64,000 nucleotides of DNA, taken from Arbacia lixula (Eukaryota; Echinodermata; Echinoidea; Arbacioida; Arbaciidae). The position numbers and the translations under genes were made by a program. The DNA lies in NCBI GenBank assembly GCA_963669155.1, contig OZ022581.1, forward strand, positions 18,927,480 to 18,991,479, written 5' to 3'. This document shows, in pieces, positions 1-13,900 of the stretch. Each line of letters begins with the position of its first letter. Position 1 is the first letter of the stretch. The notes beneath the pieces are model-generated. The model had not been told where the DNA came from and did no database searches. It saw nothing but the letters and a program-made list of their open reading frames with translations.

Positions 1-947
1 GAAGGGGAGATGATGGGCACGCTGTGACAGGGATTTTCAAGTCCAGTGACCGGCGTCACTCTATTTTGTAAGCACTTTGACCTCTGTCGTTAAGCCCCAT
101 GTAAAGAGCAAAGACGTGTACAAGATAAGTGCGCCGTTATATGGAACAATAACGTACATTACGGTACACTTTGCCTCATCCGTGGCTCCACACACCTTAA
201 ATTGCAATGGTATCCCCTTTCATACTTTGCTGTTCATCTAACGAGCTTACACGAAATTTGACGGAAATAATTGGCTACGAAGCCGATTCACATTCTTGGT
301 CTATCGATTAATGCCATTTGATCCGGGCGAGGAGTGATGAGCCGATGTGCCTATTGTACTTTGGAGTCACCCTCGCTATTGTTCTTTATAACAGGAGAAA
401 GCAGGGAATGAGGTAGAGGAAGGGTGTGGCTTGTGTTTGCCCGTGCCAGTTTCATTGACCCACAAATAAGATGTGTCAGGGCAGCACATGCATTGTTCAG
501 TCGAAAGTGTCATTTAGCGTGAGCGAACGAAAAAACAACAATGTTTGTTTTTTAGTGAAAGGGCTTTCTGGGGTAATTTCAATTTTACAGGGAAGTTAGG
601 CATACACACAGTAGTGCAATTCGCTGCTTACCCTCCAGCGACTTAACCATGCAAGCTATTTCTAGTTCATGCATGACGACACAATAGCATGAAAACAAAT
701 TCGCAAGAGTCTCATTCAATCTGATCATTAGTATTCATGAGTAGTCCGACGCAAGGACCATATCGTTAGATTTTATTTGTTTGCCTAGCTTGTGCAAATC
801 TAAAAAACTTTACCGCAAATTGGGTAGTGCTATCTAGTAAGTCATCAAGTTATGTAGCACGTGACATCCTGTCCGTTATCTTGTATTAAGTTGTTTAAAG
901 GTGCTATGACATGAAAATGTATGTTGACTTTGCTTGATGCAACTTAA
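1..947. other. Non-coding flank, nothing recognised
   Basis: No open frame with HYR, EGF or other recognisable domain was found on either strand. This could be an upstream intron of the large gene or intergenic DNA. Confidence 0.5.
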
Positions 948-1509
948 TATGTATATAACAAAGTCACTAACTGTTCAGTGGAATCATGTAGAGTAACCTG
1001 TATTTTAAAATAAATTTTCTTTATTTTTTCTCAGTACTGATAAGCCCCGCCTCCAGAATACCCTCCACCTCAGTTTCTTCTTGTTACATCAAATCTATGC
1101 ATGAGCAAATAACAGAATTTATGCACAAACTACACATTGCAATGACTACCTGCAAGTGCTTATAATAGCATCACGTGTTTATACAATGCAAATTTATTTT
1201 TTCCTTGGCATAAGCTAGCACATTTCTGACATAAGATTATTCCCACATGAAAGGTTGTTAGATGGTATTGTGTGAAGACATGTGATTCTTTTGTGGGCAG
1301 GTGGAGGTAGTCATTGCAATGTTAAGTTTGTGTATCAATTCTATTATCCTGCTAGGTTCTACCTTTGATGACGTCACAAGCGAAATCTTCAGTTAGAGGA
1401 TATTCTGGAGGCGGGGATTATCAGTGCTAAGTAAAAATAAAGAAAAAATATTTTCAAATAGAGGACACATAATTCCATTGAACAGTTAGTGATTTTGTTA
1501 TATACATAC
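948..1509. repeat. Foldback (inverted-repeat) element, about 0.56 kb
   Basis: The left arm begins at about 949 (tatgtatataacaaagtcac) and its near-perfect reverse complement ends at about 1509. Inner blocks also pair: the gccccgcctccagaata block near 1044 pairs with the block near 1403, and the block near 1138 (gcaatgactacctgcaagtg) pairs with one near 1310. The whole element is therefore an imperfect palindrome centred near 1229. It has no coding capacity, so it looks like a non-autonomous foldback or MITE-like element. Its inner motif recurs at 33964-34162. Confidence 0.65.
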
Positions 1510-1739
1510 CTACATAGATATCCATCCCTTTGAACAAGGTTTGATTCCGCCACTTAATTTTTATGACTAGCAGCTGCTCTCAACATATTTGTCATATTGT
1601 AACAATATTCCTTGATTGAACCTTTATAGATACATCGTAGGTATTACATGGCTCAACTGGGCAAGCATATGGTGTGAGGATATTTCCCCAAATTCTGCGC
1701 ATCCGATTTTGTTTGTATTGTCAAATCAAAACAAAAATC

Positions 1740-2050
1740 ATCAAGAGAATCGGCGGAATTGAACATCGACATCAAAGAGAAAACATTTGTAAAGCATTCT
1801 TGTGTGAGAAGGAGCGTACAATTAATGAATCTGCATTAATTAATCGGCTGATCGATATCCATAAATCTAAAACATCCTTGGTTGTGCACAAGGATGGGGG
1901 CATGCCTGCAACAAACGTCTCGATCATGATGGGAAAGTCAATGTCTCTAAATATCGGCATGACTTTATCGGACCACTGAAGCTTGAAACATGGCTTTCCG
2001 AAGCCATTGATCAAAATTCCCTCAATGAGATTACTATGTATTCAAATAAG
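1740..2050 (+). other. Possible exon or pseudogene fragment of unknown type
   Basis: Reading frames here look protein-like. One frame is open to about 1900. A second frame, from the poly-G stretch near 1896, runs WGHACNKRLDHDGKV and continues to MYSNK at 2050, immediately followed by the donor-like gtaagc. A one-base shift at the G run would join the two frames. The opposite strand is also open over much of this interval, so the direction is not certain. I do not recognise a family. It could be a decayed exon of another gene or a transposon relic. Confidence 0.25.
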
Positions 2051-4097
2051 GTAAGCATGCAGGATAATATGTCAGATCGGGCATCAGTTTATTTGTATAA
2101 AACGTTAATACGAATTTGCGATATGAGATGGGTACTGATTTATAGACCTATTAAATTCTAGGGAGGTACATGTATGATGTAAACTGTGGGTCACAAGCGG
2201 CTTGCTAGCTGTTTTTCTTTAATGTTTGTTATATTTCTTCATCTACCTTCAGACGTACAAACACCGCAATACATGTCTGGATGTCTCTCTATGTCGCCCC
2301 TATATATCTGCCATAGAAGTTTTAAAAGTTCCCAGAGTAGAAAAGTACAACTCAAGTTTGTCGTACTCATGCAAAACTGCATAATTTATGTTACGTGGCG
2401 TCGCGTTGCATATGCTTCGATCACGTGGTCTTCCTGGTCACGTGACCTATATCAACACGGTACGCTGGTTTGAAAAAAAGGGTGTGCGCGGCGCCAAAAA
2501 TCAGCACCGGCGGAATTAAGCGTTTGTATACTGCACACATGCCTCTATGATTATGATACGCATAATGAATCCACTCGTGTGTACGTCCTATATGCCTATG
2601 CCAGACGTGTTATAAAACAAAATATTAGTACTACATGTATACAGCACAATCAAATACCTCTAATCATGGACCTATCATGGATGGACTGTGCTCGGATAGA
2701 TTTCCTTTGATCTATGATGACCGCCGCCTCATAAAAATTCAAGACATTCAGGTGTTTTAAACAATTAGTTGTATTTCTAATTAGGTAGTGCCTTCCTCTG
2801 AATAACAAAAGAAAATCTGTTTTGAGAAATATGTCAACCGTTCAGCCTTCGCTGGGAGCTCGTAGGTGATTTTTTTACACACACTGTGAATTAATTTTGG
2901 GGTGAGCGAAGGTAAATTTTGGAAAAATGGGAGAAAGAATTTGGTCCGTAACTTTTTCGGACACCTCCGGACACGAAATTGAGCGTGTTTCCATGGAAGA
3001 TAAAACACTCAATAAACGATTTACAAGATATTTTTAATGAACTATCATTGCTTAATGTGCGATATGGAGGCATTTCTCTGGCATGTTTTCTACAGTATTC
3101 TCCTTTTATCCCCAAAACGAAGCAACAATATAATCTGAAATACACAGAATCGTATCTTTATAAGATGTACTACTACTGCACATGCACTTCAGTTCATGAA
3201 GTGGTTCTGAAATTTTCTGCGCATACAAAATATATAATCCTCTAAATGCATCCAAAATTCGCTTTGCATATTTGGCGGTGGTCGTCACTGGATCAAAGAA
3301 CCAAATGCGTCAAATATTCTATTGTGTTATCAGTGAACGCGACTGGTGTAGGAATAAATTATGCTTCGTGCTGACTCCAGTTCTAACATCTACCTGCTCT
3401 AATTAATCAGACTATATATCCGGTCCTTTCTGTGCCAGAAAAAAAATGCCGCGCAATGGGATTTTTGGTTATTAATTGTGAACAAACGCAATTGAACACA
3501 GATCACTGGTCACTCCCGAGTCGGGCATCTATCTTGTACCGTGAACGTAAACTTTCAGAGATGTGGATCGAAGTTACATAGCGATACCGATATCTGTCGT
3601 CTGCCTCCGACTCTAGCGCTAGCGACTTCAGTGCATGCTGCATGCATGCATGCAGTGCATAATAATGTGCAGGGCCTCCATCCAGTTTGGATTACCCAGA
3701 GATCCGGGCCGGAGCTAACAGACTAGGCACATTCTCATATTGGTACAAATTGAGACTGTACTGAGCGACAGAAATGTACCGAACAGTTACAGCTCGGGTT
3801 CGGTTAATACAGATATGCCCAGAGGGAAATGATATCGCTTGATATTGGACGCTAGCAAGTTTGATACTTCCATCCCGTTAACAATAACATGGTCCCCGCC
3901 GCGTCCGGCCCATCCAGTCGGTCCGAGTGCTGTATGCGCTTGCCGGTGTGCTGCGAGTGAGCAGTAATTTTCATGCGTCGACTGCCAGTACGAGATACCA
4001 AGATGCATTTTATTTTAAACTCTACTTTTGTGTGTCTGTTGGCAAGTATGGCCTCATTATGAAGTTGAAGGGTACAAAAGACACACATTTTATTTCA
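2051..4097. other. Non-coding stretch with short palindromes
   Basis: No supported gene. Two CACGTG E-box hexamers lie at 2422-2427 and 2439-2444. A GCATGC-rich palindromic tract lies at about 3631-3659. Open frames here are short and show no domain. Confidence 0.4.
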
Positions 4098-4245
4098 TGG
4101 ACCATGTTTTTGTAATTATGCTCGGGCAATTTCCCCTACGCCTACCTACCAGTACCATATGTGTATACTTTATAGACTTATAGTGGTAGTGGTGGTTAAG
4201 GTGCCGGTATAGATGCCCGAGCACAATTACAAAACCATATGGTCC
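4098..4245. repeat. Small inverted repeat, about 30-bp arms
   Basis: The sequence ending in tgctcgggca at about 4098-4127 is matched, inverted and with few mismatches, by the sequence starting tgcccgagca at about 4213-4245. The spacing suggests a small foldback element. Confidence 0.55.
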
Positions 4246-4288
4246 GTATAAAGACGCAATTGGTGGGTACTATTTACAAGGCAGTACA

Positions 4289-4327
4289 ATAATGCGCCAT
4301 TGCACTGTACGTGCAATGGCGCATTAT
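4289..4327. repeat. Perfect 17-bp hairpin with 5-nt loop
   Basis: ATAATGCGCCATTGCAC at 4289-4305 is followed by loop TGTAC and then the exact reverse complement at 4311-4327. The stem is perfect. No function is assigned; it is not in a coding exon. Confidence 0.8.
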
Positions 4328-4680
4328 CACTCAGAGTTAAAAAACAAGTTTGTCTCTGCATCTAGGCCTACTCTGATCCCAGCTCTTAATTGCAGGAGTT
4401 CATGTAAATTAAGAGTGAGTTATTTTAGAGTTTGGGGCTGAACAGAGGGAAATGTTCAATATTATTCAGAGAATTTGGCCAATTATTTCTTGAATACGAG
4501 CTCTAACAAATTGGAAGTCTGCATGGTTATGCTCCATTTGACAAAATTAAATCACATTGTTTGACTTCATATTTTGTATAATAAAGACAAGTTTCATTCC
4601 CCCTATGTAACCAACTCACTTTACTGAACTCGGTTTTCATTTTTGTAATGCATACAATACTACTTTCTCCACATCTACAG

Positions 4681-4905
4681 CTGTCACCTGCCCTGAAGAT
4701 GTCCGGCAGTTTATTGCTTCTACTGCCAGTACCGCGGCGGTCACGTGGACAGAGCCCACAACAGCAGACCCAACTGATATCCTTGTTGCCCAGACCGCAA
4801 GCTCGGGAGATGTGTTTGGTTTTGGATTCACATCAGTGACGTACACCTACCAGGATGCTGACACCGGGAGCCAAGGTTCTTGCAGCTTCACTGTCATTTT
4901 GGCTG
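4681..4905 (+). CDS. Exon 1: HYR domain, short variant
   Basis: 75 codons, phase 1-1, acceptor ctacag, donor gtgagt. It opens directly at AVTCPEDV, so about nine residues that normally precede the first cysteine are missing. The usual TDNSG is replaced by TADPTD. VTWTEP, VTYTYQD and the closing CSFTVILA are present. It is the most divergent HYR unit and the first recognisable exon in the window. Confidence 0.8.
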
Positions 4906-7900
4906 GTGAGTGTATTTATGTACATGCCCATACTAAAATAAGTTCAAATAGTTGAAGGCAATGACCATCAATACTCCCTTGTATTGAGAGTTGAAGTGAG
5001 ATGTGTATAGACTAGATCCATTCATTTAAAAAGAGTCTCCTAAACATACTGCAGTTTTCAACAAAGAGTGAAGTCAAGTAGAGTAAAGCATGAAACAAAC
5101 ATTTTATAGGTCTACCTATTGTACCAACTATCTTATTTGCTGGTTACAGAAGAAGCTTGGTGAAAGCAGTGACACTCTCCTTCAGGAAAAATAAAGTTAT
5201 TGCTTTGTCAATACAGATTATTGTGTCGTCTTAATCACTCCAACAAATGTAATCTGAGTAGACTGTTTTCGTAATGTATTCACAACTTTCCCCCTAAATT
5301 CTTAGTAACACGTTATTGCATTCACCTATACCTAGTCATTCAGATTCAATGGATGGAATGCATTTTGAATCTACTAGTTGTTGCTACTCTGACAAACCTC
5401 AGACAAGATTTGGGGTTCCCATTAGTAATGTATTGTTTGAACTACGTGAATAAAATTTGCGTACATAGCAAAAATGGTCGATTAATCAACATGTGCATTA
5501 GTACAATATTTTCTTCATGCATATAGTTGAATTTCAGTTGAAGTTACTTGTGTGCTATGCTTAATTGTGTTTTTCTCCCGGTTCTCCTCAGTCGCTTCTG
5601 ATACCACTGACCCCACTGTATTCAACTGCCCGGGTAACCAGGTTGCCTATGTGGCAAATGGCGTCGGCAGTACTCAGGTGACGTACACGGAGCCTGGTGC
5701 AACAGATAACCTTGGCACTGTCAGGGTCTTCCAGACCAACAATCCTGGTGATTTCTTTCCTGTTGGCACGACAACCGTCACATACACCTTTGAGGACACT
5801 GTGCCCAATGAGGCCCTCTGTGTCTTCACTGTGACAGTGACAGGTAACCTACCATCTACAATATCTTCAATTTAAATAAATTTATTTCATGGGTTTTTTT
5901 TTTTCTCTTAGAAGACTTTCAAAAATGAACATAGCAAAATAAACCTGCATGATGGAGTGGAGCCTAACAACATGATCAATTACATAAGAACATTAGATAA
6001 TGTTTTTTTCTTTTATTAACAAATGGATGTGTGGGTAAACCAGGAGACCACAAAGAGCTTATAAACCTTGGTCTCCAAAATAATCCATTGTTATGATTGT
6101 GCTTGGAGTCTAAACATTCCAGCTCCAAACTTGACACCTGACTCGATTCCTACAGTTTTCTATCTGTACATGAATACAATTGTTGGATAAACTTTAGCTC
6201 GCATTGAAAGATTCTGCTTTAGACGATACTCATACAGGGGATGAAATTAGCTGTATGCTGCTGGTGAAATGTGACTTTGCTCTCAACATCCATTTACTTT
6301 GATCTTTAGTCTGTGCCATTGCTTCATTGTTGATTCCTTGAAAGATATAAAGAGAAGGAGAATAATGATGTTGTATTAGTGTCTAAGAAATGAATGACCC
6401 ATGAAACAATCTCAGAATATAGAATGAGCTCTGTTAATATGATTTATGACATTTGTGTACATGTATACAGGTAGAGAACAAATTTCCTACTTGGTAATGT
6501 TGGCAGTGGTGCTCTAAGAGCAGAAGATCCAGCTCTTGTCGAATCACATTGGCCTTTGTTCTCAGAGTTGGCATTATTTCCATATTCCTTTTCCTCTACC
6601 ATGCAGTTGACACAACAGCGCCAGACATTTTCAATTGCCCAACTGGTGTTACCCAGCTGGTCGACAATCTTGGAGATACTGCTGTAGTCACATGGACCGA
6701 GCCAAGCGCAGTGGACAACAGCGGTCTGGCAGTGACCACGATCCAGTCTCACACCCAGGCGAGCTCTTTCCCCATCGGCTTTACGGGAGTCACCTACGTC
6801 TTCAGTGATCCCTTCAACAACATCAATGTCTGCAGCTTTGTGGTCACCATTGGATGTGAGTATAGGACAAACAAATTCATGAGTTGGGCCATATTCATTA
6901 AACCTTACTAGCCTTAGTTGGTTACTAAAAATACATGCAGCTGAATGCATTTGAGTAATTAACTAGGCTTATTAAGGGATGAGTATGGCCCCTGGACACT
7001 TATGGCATACACTAGATGGAAGAGATGGACAATGCAAGCCATGGAAGATGATATTAAGGGAGCATGGGAGTGTGACATGGCTAAGAACAGTACAACATAA
7101 AGTAAGATTGAAAATTGGAGAAAAGGCCTTCATTCAATAGTTAATAGGATCATTTAGATTAGTTAAAAGTTGTAGTTTCATGTCCATGGATTATTTGAGA
7201 CAATAGAATAGAATTTAGCTCTATGAAAATTGACCGTAGCGCGAGTTGTTCATGTATGTGGTTGCGTAATATTACAGCTGTGTCAACATTTGGGCATAAT
7301 CATATGCCTCTTTCAATTTCCTAGGCGAGTCTACAGGGGAGTAGTGATCAGTCCTCAAATGGAAATGGGGTGTCCTGTCTAAAGGTTGCCTTTTCGTGAT
7401 TTTCCGGTGAAAACATTCAAACATTTGTGTCTCTCTATACAGTGGTCGGGGACAACACTGATCCCGTAATCAGCAACTGTCCGGCAGACTTCACCATCTT
7501 TGTGGAAAACGGTAATGTGGGCACCCCCACCTGGACTGCTCCCACTGCCAGCGATGCGGCCACAGGGGTGACTCGCTTCACCACCACACGCAGCCCGCTC
7601 TCCAGCCTGTCCGTGGGAACCACCACCGTGGTCTACACCTTCGAGGACCCTTCTGGAAACTCTGCCACCTGCAGCTTTGATATCACAGTCGCAGGTATGG
7701 CAAATCAATCATCCCCCCCCCCCCCATGCAGCGGTAATCCTTTGGGGTGTTTTCGTCCCAACAGGGCCCCATCTTATTAAGAGTTGCAATTTGACCTGCG
7801 AGTTGTGTCAATCGTAACATGATAAAAAGTGCTGTACGTGTAAGGGAGAGTCCTTTTTGAAAATGTATGTATCACACAGAGTTGGTTGGAGAGGGAAATG

Positions 7901-10900
7901 TGATGACTACTATTCCACTTCATAAAAGCTTTCACATTGGTTTGGGATCAAAATGTTTCCATGTCGCAAATATCACACTATCAGTCATGCACCTATAATG
8001 AAATACATGTATATTAATTCCACAGTCCTATATTCATTTTATCAATTAGGATGCCAGATACTATATAATTTAAATGAATTGTCCTGTTTTTCACTCCAAC
8101 GTTACAGTTGGGACGCCAGATACAGTCTCTCCAGTGCTCGTCTCCTGTCCTTCAAACATCGTTGTCGACAGTGGCGGCCAGAACTTTGCCAGTGTAAGCT
8201 GGACCACACCTTCGGCCGTGGATAACTCTGGGGTCGTCAACCAGCTGTCTGGCCCTGCTACCAGCTCTGGATTCTACCAGGCTGGTACCACCAACACGAT
8301 CACCTACATGCTGTACGATCCCTCCGGGAATTTCGTGGAGTGCTCCTTCACAGTTACAGTGACGGGTCAGTGAAACTTGCTTTATGGTCTGTAGGGTACC
8401 CGTAGATTTGGGCTAACCCGTGGACTCATAGTGACTTCCAGGCTGTTGGACATTTCTGATTCAAAGTGATAAATAGAGACTTGTGCATTCAGATTTGTCA
8501 CTGTATCATTCTCCTCTTCTCCTATCTAGAATGCCATGACTTTATGATGTTTAGATTTCAGCGTCCTTGGAGTTCCCACTGTTTTTAGAATGATTTTCGA
8601 CAAGACATGTCAAATGTTTGTTGAATGCCTAGTACTAAGCAAACCCAAATGTCTCTATCAATGCATTTCTTTTTCTTTTCCTTCCAGCGGTGGGTGATAC
8701 CACAGACCCTGTCATCAGTGGCTGCCCTGCCAACATCGTCACCGTCATTCCCTTCGGTCAGACGAGCACTGCGGTCACCTGGACCGAGCCTACAGCCACA
8801 GATGACTCCGGCCCGGTCACCACCAGCAGGACCAACGTTCCTGGCCAGTCATTCTCTGTGGGGACAACCACGGTGACCTACACCTTCTCCGATGCATCCG
8901 GGAACTTCGCTCAGTGCAGCTTTACCGTCACTGTGTCTGGTGAGTCTTGTTTGTCTTACTTCCTATGGCACTCATAAAGTACCAAGCCATTATAAGCCCT
9001 GTGAACTTGTTGTTCTATTCATATTGTACTATCCATACCATTCATATTATCATACTATTCATGCACTATAGTACAGAGAGTGTACAGAGAGTGGCTTGGA
9101 CGACCACACCTGTAAAGTTAACAGCTCACTACAAGGGGTTGGCATCATGCACCTGTTCTCCAGTGTAGGCCCTGCTCCGACATCCTATCCGAGAGCTGTG
9201 CTTTGTATTTGTTTTATCCTTGTGGTTGTACTTCAATGTCCATAAACTATAGCCTGGTATTGTGTGTTGATAGTCCCTCATTATTTTGTGTCATGTATAT
9301 TTTTTGAATATTATCTGTCATTGTTCTTGTATATTCATATCATTACCGTTGCATCCCCATTCCATTCCATAGCCACCACTGACAACACAGACCCAGTTAT
9401 CACTGGCTGTCCCGCAAACATCAATGTAGTCATCCCCTTTGGATCCACTAGTACCTCTGTCACCTGGACAGAGCCCACTGCTACTGATAACTCTGGTGTA
9501 GTTACTTCTACATCTACTGCTGTTCCTGGAGCTTCCTTCAATGTTGGCACGACTACTGTTACCTATGTGTTCACTGATGGTGCTGGAAATGATGCCATAT
9601 GCCAGTTCAATGTCATTGTGTCTGGTATGTATTATTCAACAACTTGTGGTTGTCTAAAAACCAATTGTCACAATGTTAACATACTATTGGTAATGTGATA
9701 TTTCTTAAATACTAATTGTGTATGTGTTCTTTTGCGTGGTTTAATGTAATCAAGTACTTCTTCTATCAACTTCTGCCTTTATCTGTAAAAGAGCATATAT
9801 TTCCAATCATAACTCTGTGAATCTTAACATATATTTGTTTAATCATAACCGTATTAATGTATGATGCCATACCTTTACTTCTTTTCCATCTGTCACTCTA
9901 TTTCTCTGTTGTGCCATCTTTGTCCAGTCCTTCATCCTTTATGCTACTACTTGCTTTATTTTATAATTTATCCATTGACTTCCACCTAGTTCACCTAGTT
10001 GTGTCAAAGTTTACAAACAGACTGGAAGATCTCTTACACCCATGTCTTATAAAGTACATTTCCATGTTCATCTTCTGGCTATATCACTACTCTGTTCGTC
10101 TGTAATTTTGCTGGAGTAATTTCTGTACCATCACGTTTCTCATAGCTGTTTCCTCTGACACTACACCTCCGGTCATTATCGACTGCCCATCTGATGTGGA
10201 GATTGTTGTTCCGCAAGGCCTGACCGACCTTTCGGTCACTTGGATTGAGCCAACGGCTACAGATGACACAGATGGCTTAGTCTCTGTCGTCCAAACGGCC
10301 AACCCTGGGGATGTGTTCTCGATAGGGTCCACGTTGGTTGTCTATACCTTCACCGATTCAGCTGGAAACCCTGCTATGTGTTCCTTTAATGTTGTCATCA
10401 TATCTCTTGGTATGTCTTTTCTATGTGATCATACCTAATCCATATTTCATGCAGGATTGAATGTTGCCACTCTTGTCATTTTTCATGTACGTAACCATTC
10501 TTCATATGCAGTTTGAAAAATCTATCTTCATCTCTACCTCTATAACTCACAATAAGTATAAACTAAAAGTATTTCATTTCATAGAGGAACAGCTTTTTCA
10601 AATATTTTATACAGATGTTTCTATTTGAAACTTCAAAATTCATCATACCAGATATTCTTTAATATAATAAAAAAATTCAGTCAAAGTACCTAATCTCTTT
10701 CATAGCTCTAAACTATTCTGCCATTTCTATATTGCTGCCCCAACTAATGTTCATCTCCACACTGACACCACTAACACACCCAGACGGGGGTGATAACACC
10801 CCTCCAGTCATCACTGGTTGCCCAGACGACGTCAGTCTCAATATCCCATCCGATGCCATCAGCTTCATCTCCATCACGTGGGTGGAACCCACGGCAACGG

Positions 10901-13900
10901 ATGACTCTGGTTCTGTCACATTTGTCTCCACTCACCAACCCGGAGATGCCTTCCCCGTTGGTGAATCCACTACTGTGACTTACACTTTCAGCGACACTGC
11001 TGGCAATATGGATGTCTGTTCTTTCAATGTTGCTTTAACATCCTCTGGTATGTTTAGTCTGTCTTCTCTTCTCTGTCATGTAGTAATATTACTTTTCTTA
11101 ACATTGATGGATCTCTTATATGTATTTTATTGTGAATTATTGTTTGTTAAAAAACATTTTTATAGCATATTACAGCAAGTATTGTCTACTAAACTCATAT
11201 CAAACTGGTAAATTGTTTTGCCTCATCTGTCATGCTAATCTTTATATTCTGCATTCTCGGCATTCTTTGTATAACTGCAAATCAACAAAGGCCCTTTCGA
11301 AAATGTGTGCAATAATTCTGCCATTGCTCATCAGAACCCTGTCTCTTGTATCAGTCCATTTAAACAATGTTCATGTGTTGTGTTGTCCTGTGGTTATGTA
11401 TCATGTGTATCTGTGTACCTCACGTACTTGCCTATAGTGTCTGGGGACAACACAGATCCTGTGGTTGCTGGTTGCCCCTCTGACATTGTGGTGGAGGCCA
11501 TTGTAGGATCAGGCGATGTCTCGGTCACATGGACGGAGCCTACCGCATCGGACGATTCGGGATCCGTGTCGAGGAGTCAAACATCCAGTCCTGGCGATGC
11601 TTTCCCATTTGGGTCGACAGAAGTGACATACACTTTCACTGACCCATCCGCGAACTTTGCCACTTGCTCTTTCAATGTCATTGTGTCTGGTATGTGTTTT
11701 GATCGTTTCTAACCTTAATCCTGTATCTTAGGCAGGCTAACTACTACCTTTTGTTCATAATCTCTGTTACTGTGGAATTTGTGGGGAACTGCACACCTGA
11801 AAAGCAATCCACCTTCAGTCACATTCAATCCCTAATCTCACCCCAAAACACTGCCCATCCCCTTGCACACTTGAAAGCCCTCCAAACCACTCCAAAATGC
11901 CCCCACTCTGCACCTAAATGTGCCATCTTACTGATTCTTAGGACCAGCTGTATACAAGCTTGGTAGATAGAACTTGCCAAAGTGTGCATGCTAGTAAACT
12001 CCAATATCTTTGATATAAATGGAGATAAATGCAGGTAACATCTGCCTCCCTTGATAAACTAAACAGAAGAATATGCCAGTTTTTGTTACTGATATGGTTC
12101 ATTCTAGTCACGTTACTTGTGTTGTGCATGCTGAAGTAAGAACATTATCACACCGAGATGGTTGATGAAAAAAACATACTTAATTCTGTTCCTTGACCAT
12201 ATCCATGTTTGTAGGTAACAAAAGATTGTATCATTGTGTTTGTCTTGTTTTCATTTGCAGTATATTGCATATACATGTAAACCACTCAATATGGTCAATA
12301 TATGTTTGTGTCTCCAATAACCTACTACCACCCCCTACCATCACGTGCTATCATCACCTCCTGCCACCACCTCCACCCACTGCCACCACCAACATCACCA
12401 CACCCAATTACCACCTAAAACTACCACGGCCACTTCCTCCCACCACTACCATTACCACCTCCCAACACCACCACCTCCCCACACCACCATCTCCCCACAC
12501 CACCACCTCCCCACACCACCACCTCCCCACACCACCACCTCCCCACACCACCACCTCCCCACACCACCACCTCCCCACACCACCACCTCCTCACACCACC
12601 ACCTCCCCACACCACCACCTCCCCACACCACCACCTCCCCACACCACCACCTCCCCACACCCTTATTTCTCATCTCTCCTTGTCACCCCCATCACCATTA
12701 CTACCACCTTCCTGCACCCCAACCTCCCACACCACCACCTCCCCACACTCCAACCTCCCCACACTCCAACCTCCCCACACCCCAACCTCCCCACACTCCA
12801 ACCTCCCCACACTCCAACCTCCCCACACTCCAACCTCCCCACACTCCAACCTCCCATCACTTCTATCACCCCCATTACCCACACCCCCACCTCCACCACC
12901 ATCCACAGCCATCCCTGATGAGTCTGCACCCCAGGTCACTGGCTGTCCCTCTGACATTGAGGTGGAGGCTGTGGTGGGTTCTGCTGATGTACCCGTCTCT
13001 TGGATGGAGCCGCAAGCCACCGATAACTCTGGCTCCGTCAACTTCACTCAGACCGCCTCCCCTGGGGACCCTTTCCCATTTGGCTCCACTAACATTGTCT
13101 ACACTTTCACTGATGTGTCGGGAAACTCTGCTACTTGTTCATTTTCTGTGGTTATTATTGGTATGTTTGTCTTGTCTTTCTGTTTGTGTGTAATGAAATC
13201 TCACATGTGCACTATTATGTACACATATATATGCACACCCATTTTGCTTTCAAGATTTTGGAATTTTGTAATAGGGAACAATGAAACAAAGTTTGACTAA
13301 GATGTATGTTAAAGATACTTTTTAAGGTCCATGTATATATATATCTCTCATTAAAAATAAAAACATGTTTTAGACACATTTGTGTACACAATACATTTGC
13401 AATTGTCCATGTTTTCTGACGACTGTTAAAAAATAATAAATTATGGGTCAGCTTGGGAATTTGGGAATAGTTTATATAGGACTATACAGAAGTGTGTTCA
13501 GACATTTTAACAGATGTTCGTTAATGTACTTTTTTATGTTGTATCGTGTTCTTTTGTCAACTGTTTACATTTTGTATTGTATGTGTCATTTCTCTAACCC
13601 ACTATTCGTCCATGAATGTGTTACTGTAACTTGTCATGTGACCTCACCCAGCCATTCCCGACGAAGAGGATCCAGTCGTTGTTAACTGTCCGTCTGACGT
13701 TACCTTGACGGCTCCCTCTGGTGTTGGTGCTGTCAGTGTCACATGGGTGGAGCCCACGGCCACTGATAACTCTGGATCGGTGTTCACCTCTGCGTCACAT
13801 GTCCCCGGAGATGTCTTCCCCGTAGGCTCGACTGAAGTCACTTACACTTTCACGGATACCTCTCTCAACACTGTTGTGTGTTCCTTTAATGTGATTGTCT

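Noticed and set aside
2186-2473. Hydrophobic run MFVIFLHLP suggesting a signal-peptide exon for the gene
   Set aside because: The hydrophobic stretch is short, the longer frame has no ATG at its start, and no phase-1 donor follows in the right place.
6444-6950. 168-residue - strand frame
   Set aside because: Overlaps exon 3 antisense and has no recognisable domain; taken as a shadow frame.
12466-12853. CRISPR-like regular repeats
   Set aside because: Units are contiguous 16-mers without spacers, in an animal intron.
12193-13193. Long Pro/His/Thr-rich open frames on + and Gly/Val/Trp-rich frames on - over the minisatellite
   Set aside because: They are by-products of a 16-bp repeat without stops (48-nt translation period) and occur in several frames on both strands. 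Only the HYR exon from 12909 has domain support.
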